This document shows positions 16,883 to 24,165 of a stretch of 64,000 nucleotides of DNA, piece by piece (positions within the stretch are counted from its first letter, which is position 1; each line of letters opens with the position of its first letter). The notes under the pieces were generated by a model. The model saw only the letters and a program-made list of their open reading frames with translations, had not been told where the DNA came from and made no database searches. Origin of the DNA: Hyphomicrobiales bacterium (GTDB lineage Bacteria > Pseudomonadota > Alphaproteobacteria > Rhizobiales > OSC116); contig JABSRZ010000005.1 in NCBI GenBank assembly GCA_013214705.1, forward strand, positions 124,001 through 188,000, written 5' to 3'. The translations under genes and the position numbers were made by a program.

Positions 16883-17662
16883 ATGAATAGCGATGATAAC
16901 TATACCGTAAATATAATTAGGCAGGCATCTGGTCGCTTTGATCGCAGACATATTGTTGGGCCAATTGACTGGCCGCATTTTGATTTGCTGTGGATTCACC
17001 AAGGAAGCGTTATTTTGCAAATTGGTGATGAGCCAAATAGGTTAACTCTACAAGCCCCTACTGGTATATTAATTTGCCCCAATACATATTTCAAAGGCCG
17101 CGCGATTGATCAATTTGCACTGGCTTCAATTTGTCATTTCAGTGCAACTTTTCCTATAAAGCAACATCAGACTCATTTTTTACCTAATAAACAAGATGAA
17201 TTGCATTTGCAAAATTTGGTACAGCTATCTTTGAATTATAATAACCGCAAAACACCAGAGCTGATAAGGCATAGGCTATTGCAAACTATAATTGATAATT
17301 TTCTGGTAGAAGATATCGGTTTTGACAGTGATATTGATGGTCGGGTTGAACAAGCTTGGCTTCATGCTCTTCAACATTTGGATAAAATTCGTAGTTTGAC
17401 AGATGTTGCAAATGTTATCGATCTATCAGAAAGTAGTTTTCGCGCGCTGCATTCCAATATGAGTCCAACCTCGGCTGGAAGATATCTTCAAAATATGCGG
17501 CTGGATAAAGCCGAGCAGTTATTAATGACAACGGGTGATAAGATAGTCGAAATTGCGAGTGCTGTTGGATATTCACATGCTGAGAGTTTTTCAAGCGCTT
17601 TTACAAAGTCAAGAGGACTATCACCAACAAAATATCGTAAATCAGGGAAAATATTTGCCTAA
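16883..17662 (+). CDS. AraC family transcriptional regulator 2
   Basis: A 259-residue AraC regulator. The N-terminal cupin-like sensor (RFDRRHIVGPIDWPHFDLLW, HQGSVIL, APTGILICPNTYF) is followed by a double helix-turn-helix (LTDVANVIDLSESSFRALHS; IVEIASAVGYSHAESFSSAF; GLSPTKYRK). It is paralogous along its whole length to the protein at 8446-9252. It is divergent from nanE across 227 bp and is the likely activator of nanE-nanK-PhyH-AKR. No strong ribosome site is seen before the ATG. Confidence 0.88.
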   Translation: MNSDDNYTVNIIRQASGRFDRRHIVGPIDWPHFDLLWIHQGSVILQIGDEPNRLTLQAPTGILICPNTYFKGRAIDQFALASICHFSATFPIKQHQTHFLPNKQDELHLQNLVQLSLNYNNRKTPELIRHRLLQTIIDNFLVEDIGFDSDIDGRVEQAWLHALQHLDKIRSLTDVANVIDLSESSFRALHSNMSPTSAGRYLQNMRLDKAEQLLMTTGDKIVEIASAVGYSHAESFSSAFTKSRGLSPTKYRKSGKIFA

Positions 17663-17714
17663 AAATTTAGACTAGATAGGAACCGACTTTCAAATTTCTC
17701 AGAGGTTGGTTACC

Positions 17715-17918
17715 TCATTCTGTATCCTCCCCATCCACGATCTTGCTCTTTTTGAGAAGACGAAGTTCTGGAGTCTGTTAGGCTATAGCTGCCTTTAAAT
17801 CAGGGGATTCACGGCGCAGAGCCCTCACTTCATCCGTCGATGTTAATCTAGCTGTGGCGCTAACCAATCGGTGTTTACCCGCCTTAAAAAACTCTTTCGA
17901 CCACTCATACAATATGAC
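17715..17918 (-). pseudogene. IS3-family transposase orfA remnant
   Basis: Read leftward, the frame gives YEWSKEFFKAGKHRL, TSTDEVRALRRESPDLKAAI, an in-frame TAA, then QTPELRLLKKSKI and DGEDTE with a stop. This is the C-terminal coiled region of an IS3-type OrfA. The first part of the protein is missing and there is an internal stop, so it is a dead fragment. Confidence 0.8.
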
Positions 17919-18017
17919 TAATTGAAATATACAATATATTTAGAAAATATTATTTTCTAATCCACCTTCTAGAGTGGCTTTTTCCGACGGAAATAGAACA
18001 ATCAGAATAAACTTTTA

Positions 18018-18122
18018 AATATTTTCGAACAGTAAAGCATCAGGTTTATCTCTGCGTAACTGCTTCTTTGGCCTGATAAGAAGATTAAACTCCAACTCAC
18101 AATATATACGGTATGTTTTCCA
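18018..18122 (-). pseudogene. IS3-family transposase orfB fragment
   Basis: Read leftward: WKTYRIYCELEFNLLIRPKK, then QLRRDKPDALLF, then a stop. This matches the segment before the DDE core of IS3-type OrfB (typically YRIYRELELNLRIKPRKRL). Both ends are lost. In the reading direction it lies upstream of the orfA fragment, opposite to an intact IS3 element, so the two come from separate or rearranged copies. Confidence 0.7.
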
Positions 18123-18162
18123 TGTTTAGATCAACAGAGCCTGAGTTTGCATTATTGGAGCG

Positions 18163-18204
18163 TGTCACTGCTCGGCAATCTCATGCCACTACCCGACAAT
18201 CTAA
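18163..18204. repeat. Tandem 21-bp imperfect repeat, IS-end-like
   Basis: Bases 18163-18183 and 18184-18204 are two 21-bp units sharing the frame TGYCACTRCYCGRCAATCT. Multiple short terminal repeats of this style are typical of IS21-family ends (recollection, not searched). No IS21 gene is nearby, so this is probably a solo end left by decay. Confidence 0.4.
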
Positions 18205-18378
18205 AGGGACCGAATGGCGATAATTAGAGATCTCAATTTCGCGTTTAAGTTTGGTTTTTATTTATTATTTTGGCATTGGTTTTTAATAAGATGACCTATT
18301 AATTATATCAATATCTAGTGCCAATGCTCTTTCTGGCATCTGGTTTTTGTGGGTTTTAAAGTAACGCCTGTTGTAAAT

Positions 18379-18530
18379 TTATTCGTAGAATTTTAGTTTG
18401 CTTACCTTTCCAATGCCTGGGTTAAGGCAATTGGTTGGGTCGAGTTGTTGATAGAAATTAGCAAGATCTGGTTTGGCTTTTATAAACATGAGCAACATTG
18501 TGTTCGGCGGGATATTCAGCGCCTTTTTTA
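18379..18530 (-). pseudogene. dld: C-terminal remnant of quinone-dependent D-lactate dehydrogenase
   Basis: Read leftward: KKGAEYPAEHNVAHVY, a one-base frameshift in an A run, then AKPDLANFYQQLDPTNCLNP, GIGKVSKLKFYE and TAA. This is the conserved C-terminus of the membrane-binding domain of Dld (family text: YPAEHNVGHLY, DPTNSMNPGIGK). Everything upstream is gone. The stretch 18205-18378 shows nothing recognisable. Confidence 0.8.
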
Positions 18531-18599
18531 ACCAATATTGGCAAGACATATAAGTATTTAACAGCCTATATTGTTATTTTCCTAAGGCTCAGGCTTGGT

Positions 18600-19571
18600 T
18601 TATGGATAGGAATGGTTTGCAATATTAAGAGCATTTAGGTTTCGCTCCAATGAGGATTTTTTTGCTGTACCGATTAGCACACTCGATACGATTTGTTTAG
18701 ATAGTCCGAATTGCATTGCAGCGGTTGCAAGAGGCGTATTTTGTTTTGCATAATGCTCTTCGAGCAGGCGTGTGCGCTGTAATACTTCCTCTGAGGCAAC
18801 TTCATAGTCGTAATGCGCACCTTTTGTTGGACCTGTTGCCAATATGCCAGAATTAAAAATTCCGCCCAAAACCAAACTTGTATTTCCTGATAAACAAAGA
18901 GGCAACAATTCTTTTTCAGCGGAATTGTCAAGTAAAGTCCACCTGCCTGCCAGAAGGATCACATCCAAATTATGGAGTTTCAAAACATCGACACACACTT
19001 CGCATTCATTTACCCCTAAACCATAGGCGCCAATTATCCCCTGTTTTTTTAATGTTTCCAGCATTGGCAAGCCCGTTGATAGCAAATCATTTAAATGTTT
19101 TTGGTTGTTTTCACCATGAGTTAATGAGCCAATATCGTGGACATAAACAATGTCGACTTTGTCAACACCAAGCCGCTTATAACTGCCTTCTAAGCTTTCT
19201 AAAATTCCATCCGCAGAATAGTCGTAATGCACATCATTTGCCAGTGGATTGATAAAGCCATCAGCTTTTAGTTGTTTTTGCCCTGGTCGCAAAACACGAC
19301 CAACTTTGGTTGATATCAGGGCCTCATCGCGAGGTGTGGTTTTTAAAAACTCACCAAGTCTTGTTTCAGAAAGTCCACGCCCATAGTGGGGTGCAGTGTC
19401 AAAATATCGGATGCCTTCTTGCCAAGCATAGGCCAGCAAATCTTGTGTGGCCTGTTCGGTAACTTCATTATATAAATTGCCAATACCCGCACAACCCAAT
19501 GATATGCGGCTAACAGAAACATTTGTGTCGGCAATGGTGCGGGGCTTCAAAAGTTTATTAATGTCGGTCAT
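18600..19571 (-). CDS. Aldo/keto reductase, aldose (L-galactose/L-fucose) 1-dehydrogenase type
   Basis: A 323-residue aldo/keto reductase of the family holding L-fucose, D-threo-aldose and plant-type L-galactose 1-dehydrogenases. Catalytic elements: FDTAPHYGRGLSETRLG (Asp, Tyr), LISTKVGRVL (Lys) and VDIVYVHDIG (His). It would oxidise the aldose to its lactone. The GGAGA site before the ATG is good, and it follows the uxaA-like pair by 14 bp in the same operon. Together with the lactonase at 26982 and the galactonate-type dehydrogenase at 24166, it fits the first step of L-galactose (or L-fucose) breakdown. Which sugar is real is inferred from the downstream genes. Confidence 0.82.
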   Translation of the reverse strand: MTDINKLLKPRTIADTNVSVSRISLGCAGIGNLYNEVTEQATQDLLAYAWQEGIRYFDTAPHYGRGLSETRLGEFLKTTPRDEALISTKVGRVLRPGQKQLKADGFINPLANDVHYDYSADGILESLEGSYKRLGVDKVDIVYVHDIGSLTHGENNQKHLNDLLSTGLPMLETLKKQGIIGAYGLGVNECEVCVDVLKLHNLDVILLAGRWTLLDNSAEKELLPLCLSGNTSLVLGGIFNSGILATGPTKGAHYDYEVASEEVLQRTRLLEEHYAKQNTPLATAAMQFGLSKQIVSSVLIGTAKKSSLERNLNALNIANHSYP

Positions 19572-19585
19572 TTTTAATCTCCGTA

Positions 19586-20794
19586 TTAGGCTAAGCAGTT
19601 CGGGCCAATAGGGTCCAAAGTTTTGTATGTTAACACAAATTCTTGATGGCCAAGTTTTTCAGAAGCTGTTCTCTGACCCTGACACAAATTTATAATTTTG
19701 TCATAAATTTCATTTCCGACTTCGTCTAGCGGTGTATTTTCAGACAAAATCCGGCCTGCATTGACATCCATGTCATCGGGCATGTTTTTATAGGTGTTGG
19801 CGTTGGCACAAATTTTCAAAACCGGAGAAATTGCGGACCCCACCACTGAGCCACGACCGGTTACAAAAATGACTGCATGTGCACCACATGAAATGAGTTC
19901 AATAATTTCAGCGTTATCATTGATGTTCGGGAAACCAAATTTCGGTGCACCATCTGGTACAACGTCTAACAAATATAGCCCGCCCTTCGGCGGTTGAATG
20001 CAAGGCTTAATAATGCCACTAATTTGCGAAGAACCCGATTTGGCATAAGCTCCAAGTGATTTTTCTTCGATTGTAGATAACCCACCTTCGGCATTGCCTT
20101 GAGAAAAAGACCCATAGCCCATAGCTGCATAGTAAGTTTCAGCTTTTTGCACTGTTTTGACAATGTTATTCGCAAGCTCCGGGGTTATCGCGCGTTCGGC
20201 CATGACATGTTCACAACCTATTAACTCACCGGTTTCTTCAAATATACAGGTTGCGCCAATCTCTATTAACTTATCAAACGCTAGCCCTGCGGCGGGGTTG
20301 CCGGTGATGCCAGATGTAGCATCGCTACCACCACATATTGTACCTATAACCAGTTCAGATGGGTGCATTTTAACTTTTGGTAGTTCCGATAAACTGAGAA
20401 GGGCATTTTGAACCCATTGCCGCCCCGACTCTACAGACGTATTTGTACCGCCTGATTTTTGAATTGTTAGAAGCTCTACTGGCCGGCCGGTAGTTTCTAT
20501 AAGTGCTTGCAACTGTTTTTTACGAAAGTTTTCACAGCCTAATGAAACCAGTAGAACGGCACCAACATTCGGGTGTGTACACAGGTTTTCCATCATTTTT
20601 TGCGCATAATCGTTCGGAAAACAACCCGGGAAGCCGATCACGTGGACATCATCACCCTCAAATGGGCGAACAATTTGGCGCGCAACATGATGTGCACATT
20701 CCACCAAATAGGCAACTAGAACTGTGTTTCGAATTCCTTTGCGGCCATCACTACGCGGCCAAGCGGAAATTACTTCGGTTGCAATATTGTTCAT
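19586..20794 (-). CDS. Altronate dehydratase-like, catalytic (UxaA C-terminal) subunit
   Basis: A 402-residue protein of the UxaA/GarD family large domain. Features include HVIGFPGCFPND, VLLVSLGCEN, TICGGSDATSGITGNPA, FEETGELIGCEHVMAERA and GRGSVVGSAISPVLKI. The family dehydrates sugar acids such as D-altronate to 2-keto-3-deoxygluconate, using Fe(II). The N-terminal SAF domain of single-chain UxaA is encoded separately just upstream with an ATGA overlap, so this is the split form. With KDG kinase and KDPG aldolase genes downstream, altronate to KDG is the most economical assignment; fuconate or galactarate are alternatives. Confidence 0.85.
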   Translation of the reverse strand: MNNIATEVISAWPRSDGRKGIRNTVLVAYLVECAHHVARQIVRPFEGDDVHVIGFPGCFPNDYAQKMMENLCTHPNVGAVLLVSLGCENFRKKQLQALIETTGRPVELLTIQKSGGTNTSVESGRQWVQNALLSLSELPKVKMHPSELVIGTICGGSDATSGITGNPAAGLAFDKLIEIGATCIFEETGELIGCEHVMAERAITPELANNIVKTVQKAETYYAAMGYGSFSQGNAEGGLSTIEEKSLGAYAKSGSSQISGIIKPCIQPPKGGLYLLDVVPDGAPKFGFPNINDNAEIIELISCGAHAVIFVTGRGSVVGSAISPVLKICANANTYKNMPDDMDVNAGRILSENTPLDEVGNEIYDKIINLCQGQRTASEKLGHQEFVLTYKTLDPIGPNCLA

Positions 20795-21102
20795 TTTTGA
20801 GTTGCCTCCATATTTTCAACTATTGTATAGCGGCTTGTGAGGTTGTGAATATGGACATGTTCCCCAGTAGCAATATTTTGGGCAGCAAAACCAATGGAAG
20901 CCCCGTATTTCAAAATAGTTTCACCTATTTTAATCGGACGAATAGCTATTTTATGCCCCATATCAAGAGATTTTGAAAAAATGAATTGTTCGTCTTGAAT
21001 CATGTTGCTGCTGCCCTCTTTTACCGCCCTTTTTAATATGGCAACATTATCTGCAGGGTTAAGAATAAGCAGATTTATTGACGTTGTGTCGGTGTGTTTC
21101 AT
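20791..21102 (-). CDS. Altronate dehydratase-like, SAF-domain (UxaA N-terminal) subunit
   Basis: A 103-residue SAF-domain protein corresponding to the N-terminal lobe of UxaA. Key segments are ILNPADNVAIL, GHKIAIRPIKIGETILKYG, IGFAAQNIATGEHVHIHNL. The ATG at 21102 fits the family start; the open frame extends further upstream into the AT-rich promoter region, which I do not include. It overlaps the catalytic-subunit gene as ATGA, implying equimolar translation. It is the first gene of the leftward operon, divergent from the sugar ABC importer. Confidence 0.85.
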   Translation of the reverse strand: MKHTDTTSINLLILNPADNVAILKRAVKEGSSNMIQDEQFIFSKSLDMGHKIAIRPIKIGETILKYGASIGFAAQNIATGEHVHIHNLTSRYTIVENMEATQK

Positions 21103-21123
21103 ATCGAATTTCTTCCCATATAT

Positions 21124-21143
21124 TTGCATTGTATTATATGCAA
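21124..21143. promoter_or_regulatory. Putative operator between the dehydratase operon and ABC importer
   Basis: TTGCAT at 21124-21129 and ATGCAA at 21138-21143 form an inverted repeat with an 8-bp spacer. A further ATGCAA half-site follows about 70 bp downstream (in TATTAAATGCAAA). It sits 22 bp before the leftward start codon and inside the shared divergent promoter. It is a plausible target for the GntR regulator at 26083-26985. Confidence 0.4.
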
Positions 21144-21290
21144 TAAAAACATATTGAAGCAAGGGAAAATACAATTTAGCAAACATTTATGTATTAAATG
21201 CAAAAAAAACAATTGACATCGAAAGCAAAATGTTTTTAATAGATAAAAAACAAATGTTCCATAATTGGAATCAAACCACGGGAGGGGTTT

Positions 21291-22085
21291 TTGGAAAAAA
21301 ACGAAATTAAACACCTGCAAAAGGCCAAAAATATTTTGGAGGCCCGTGGGATTAGCAAGCATTACGGCGGCATTAAAGCCCTTGATGATGTTGATCTTGT
21401 CCTACGTGATGGCGAAGTTTTGGCAGTCGTGGGCGACAACGGAGCCGGAAAATCTACATTGGTAAAAGCCATTACAGGCGCTATATCGAGAACCAGCGGC
21501 ACTATCCTATTTGATGGTGAAGAAGTTAGAATCGATAGCCCTACCGACGCAAAAGCCGTTGGAATTGAAACGGTTTATCAAGATCTAGCACTCGTAAATG
21601 AGATTTCAATTACCAAAAATATTTTTCTAGGCCGCGAAATTGTCAAGGACAATATTTTAGGGCGCGTATTTGGTGTTCTTGATTTCAAGAAAATGGATAC
21701 CGAAACCCGAGATTTATTTAAAAAGTTGGATATTCGGATTGCAGATATTTATCGTGATGCACAAGCGTTTTCAGGTGGGCAGCGCCAGGCTGTTGCTTTA
21801 TCCAAAACTGTGCTGTTTGGGAAGCGTATCGCCATTCTTGATGAGCCAACAGCTGCACTGGGCGTGCGCGAAAGTAAAATGGCGATGGATCTGGTTGCGT
21901 CGCTCAAGGATCACGGCCTGTCGGTCATAATGATCACACACAATATGCAACATGTAATGAATTATTGCGATCGCGTTATGGTGCTCAGGCTTGGGCGTTT
22001 GGTAGCAGTTCGTGATGTAAAAGACGTCGATGGCGACACACTTGTCGGCCTGATAACCGGTGCAAATAAATCGAAAGTCGCCTGA
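21291..22085 (+). CDS. Sugar ABC transporter ATP-binding protein (FrcA type)
   Basis: A 264-residue single-cassette ATPase of the CUT2 class. Walker A is GDNGAGKST, the signature is FSGGQRQ, Walker B is IAILDEPTAAL and the switch His is in MITHNMQHV. CUT2 ATPases are often double-length (RbsA-like); this is the short FrcA-like form. The start is a TTG at 21291 directly behind GGAGGGG; no ATG is suitably placed. The permease gene follows one base after its stop, then the binding-protein gene. It energises uptake of the island sugar. Confidence 0.9.
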   Translation: MEKNEIKHLQKAKNILEARGISKHYGGIKALDDVDLVLRDGEVLAVVGDNGAGKSTLVKAITGAISRTSGTILFDGEEVRIDSPTDAKAVGIETVYQDLALVNEISITKNIFLGREIVKDNILGRVFGVLDFKKMDTETRDLFKKLDIRIADIYRDAQAFSGGQRQAVALSKTVLFGKRIAILDEPTAALGVRESKMAMDLVASLKDHGLSVIMITHNMQHVMNYCDRVMVLRLGRLVAVRDVKDVDGDTLVGLITGANKSKVA

Positions 22086-22086
22086 T

Positions 22087-23097
22087 ATGACGAATACACC
22101 AAAAAATAGTTCAACCCCCAATTCAAGTCCGACAATGACCTCAACCCCCAATTCAAGTTCAACAAACTGGGACGCCATGAAACACCAGTTCATGCAGATA
22201 TGGCAGGTGCTTGCTGCACTTGTGCTGATCTATATGGTGTTTTTTATCCTTTCTCCGCCATTTCGTAATATCGATACGCTGTTGTCTATCTTTGGGCAGG
22301 CTTCCATTTTGGCAATCCTAGCGTGCGGTACTACCGTTGTACTAATCTCGGGTGGACTTGATCTATCGGTCGGTTCGATTTTTGCGGTCGTTGGTGTGGT
22401 GGTTGGAATTGCGTTAGCTGAATATGAATTGCCGGTATATGCTGCTGTGCTGATCGGGCTCGCAGTTGGGACGCTTCTTGGCGCGTTCAACGGCATCGTA
22501 CAAGTTGTGACCGGTGTTCCCGCATTCATTGTAACGCTCGGGGGACTGACCGCTTACAAGGGTTTTGCCGAGATTTTGGCCAGTGGTCGCGATCTTTCTC
22601 GCTTTCCCGATAGCTTTAAAGTCCTAGGGTCAGGTTATCTGATGCCTATGATTATCATGTTTGGTGCGGCGTTAATCATCGGCCTTTTCCTGACCAAAAC
22701 CCGTCTAGGTAACCACACTTTCGCCATTGGTGGTAACGAAGAAGTCGCACGCCTATCTGGTGTGAAAATCGCAAAAAGCCGAATTTATTACTATATGATC
22801 GGCGGCTTGATGGCTGCAACAGCCGCCATACTCGAAGTTTCCAAGCTTAATTTTGCAATGCCAGCCCGCGGGCAAAGCTACGAATTGTTTGCGATTGCTG
22901 CGGTGGTAATCGGTGGAACAAGTCTGTTTGGTGGCCGCGGTGGTGTCGGTAAAACAATTATCGGCATGCTAATAATGCAAACAATTAATGTTGGGCTTGC
23001 CTATATGGGCGTTGGCACTTCGGTGCAACGCATAGCCATCGGCGCAATCATCATACTTGCAGTATATTGGGACGTTTCGCGCCGCCGCTCTCGCTAA
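22087..23097 (+). CDS. Sugar ABC transporter permease (CUT2)
   Basis: A 336-residue RbsC/FrcB-like inner-membrane permease with about eight to ten hydrophobic helices. The conserved stretch GGLDLSVGSIFAVVGVVVG and the late AIAAVVIGGTSLFGGRGG are family hallmarks. The N-terminus is odd: about 25 residues rich in Ser, Thr, Asn and Pro, built from a repeated element (TPNSS twice; the DNA unit TCAACCCCCAATTCAAGT recurs 30 bp apart). The ATG at 22087 lies one base after the ATPase stop. Confidence 0.9.
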   Translation: MTNTPKNSSTPNSSPTMTSTPNSSSTNWDAMKHQFMQIWQVLAALVLIYMVFFILSPPFRNIDTLLSIFGQASILAILACGTTVVLISGGLDLSVGSIFAVVGVVVGIALAEYELPVYAAVLIGLAVGTLLGAFNGIVQVVTGVPAFIVTLGGLTAYKGFAEILASGRDLSRFPDSFKVLGSGYLMPMIIMFGAALIIGLFLTKTRLGNHTFAIGGNEEVARLSGVKIAKSRIYYYMIGGLMAATAAILEVSKLNFAMPARGQSYELFAIAAVVIGGTSLFGGRGGVGKTIIGMLIMQTINVGLAYMGVGTSVQRIAIGAIIILAVYWDVSRRRSR

Positions 23098-23109
23098 TTT
23101 ATCAGAATT

Positions 23110-23138
23110 GCTTTGGGTAAATAGGGTTACCCAAAAGC
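23110..23138 (+). repeat. Intercistronic stem-loop before the binding-protein gene
   Basis: GCTTTGGGTAA at 23110-23120 pairs with TTACCCAAAAGC at 23127-23138 with one bulged base. It lies between permease and binding-protein genes without a U-tract. Such hairpins usually stabilise or partly separate the message of the abundant binding protein. Confidence 0.5.
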
Positions 23139-23181
23139 TTTGCCGCCCGCAATGGGCAAAACATTAAACTGGAGGAATATA

Positions 23182-24093
23182 ATGATAATTTCTAAACTCA
23201 AAAGGTTCGCACTGACGGCGACCTTGATTGCAGCATCGTCTGTAAGCACATATGCAGCAGATCTTCGCATCGCTTACACTGGATTCTCGACCGACAATAC
23301 TTTCTGGATCGGTGTTGCGAATGCAGCTGCGGCTCAAGCCGAGAAAATGGGTGTTGAATTCATCGATATGACTGCGTCGTCACCTGATGCCGCTGCTCAA
23401 AAAGATGCTGTGGATCGCGCAATCAATATGGGCGTTGATGGCATCATCATCGGTTCTGTAGACAACCGCGCTTTTGATGCTTCTCTCGATATGGCAGCTG
23501 CAAAAGGCATTTCTGTTGTTGCGGTGGATACCGGCATCGAACATGACCAAGTTAAAAGCTTAGTGCAAACAGATAATTTGGCTGCTGCTAGTATTGCAGG
23601 CGATTATATCGTTAGCCAAATTGAAAGTGGAACAATTTTGATCCTCGGTGGATCTGCTGGCCACCAAACCGGTAACGCACGTCGCGACGGCGTGTTGAAC
23701 GCAGGTGAAGCCGCTGGCCACGAAGTCATCTTCCATATCTGTGATTGGGCAGATGCTTGTGCCTACGAGACAACTGTTAACTTCCTACAGTCTAACCCAG
23801 ACATCTCTGCTATCTTCGCAGCATGGGACCCGGGTGCACTTGCTGCCGTTTCAGCAGCTAACTCACTAGGTCGTACTGATGATCTCGTGATTGTTGGTTT
23901 TGATGGCAATCCAGCCAACCTTGTTTCGATTGCAGCCGGTGAGCAGAGTGCCACAATCAAACAAGACAATGTGCGCATGGGTACAGAAGCCGTTATCAAC
24001 CTTGTTGGTTTGATTAATGGTGATGAAGTTCCGGCATTTACACCTATTGACGGAATTCTGATCACTTCGGAAAACGTAAGCGATTTCCAATAA
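23182..24093 (+). CDS. Sugar ABC transporter substrate-binding protein
   Basis: A 303-residue periplasmic sugar-binding protein (RbsB/Peripla_BP_4 type). Residues 1-23 are a Sec signal peptide with a likely cut after STYA-A. The mature part shows DNTFWIGVANAAAAQAEKMG, DGIIIGSVDNRAF, VVAVDTGIEHD and VIVGFDGNPANLVSI. The ATG at 23182 is chosen for its GGAGGAA site and signal peptide; an upstream frame extension is not supported. A strong terminator follows, ending the importer transcript. The proposed ligand is the sugar oxidised by the surrounding enzymes. Confidence 0.92.
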   Translation: MIISKLKRFALTATLIAASSVSTYAADLRIAYTGFSTDNTFWIGVANAAAAQAEKMGVEFIDMTASSPDAAAQKDAVDRAINMGVDGIIIGSVDNRAFDASLDMAAAKGISVVAVDTGIEHDQVKSLVQTDNLAAASIAGDYIVSQIESGTILILGGSAGHQTGNARRDGVLNAGEAAGHEVIFHICDWADACAYETTVNFLQSNPDISAIFAAWDPGALAAVSAANSLGRTDDLVIVGFDGNPANLVSIAAGEQSATIKQDNVRMGTEAVINLVGLINGDEVPAFTPIDGILITSENVSDFQ

Positions 24094-24104
24094 TCGTCCC
24101 CCTG

Positions 24105-24137
24105 GACCGCTCGTTAAAAACGAGCGGTCTTTGTTAA
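24105..24137 (+). terminator. Rho-independent terminator after the sugar importer
   Basis: GACCGCTCGTT at 24105-24115 and AACGAGCGGTC at 24119-24129 form an 11-bp perfect stem with a 3-base loop, followed by a T-rich tail (TTTGTT). It ends the ABC importer operon before the dehydrogenase gene at 24166. Confidence 0.88.
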
Positions 24138-24165
24138 TAATTTATGAATAGGATATAGCAGGGTT

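Noticed and set aside
17663-18599. An intact IS element in the gap
   Set aside because: OrfA has a stop and lacks its start, OrfB is ~35 codons long and in the wrong order, and no pair of matching ends was found.
20797-21186. Extension of the SAF-domain gene to 21186 (131 residues)
   Set aside because: The extra N-terminal residues are hydrophobic, AT-rich and contain the TTGCAT operator region; the SAF family start fits ATG 21102.
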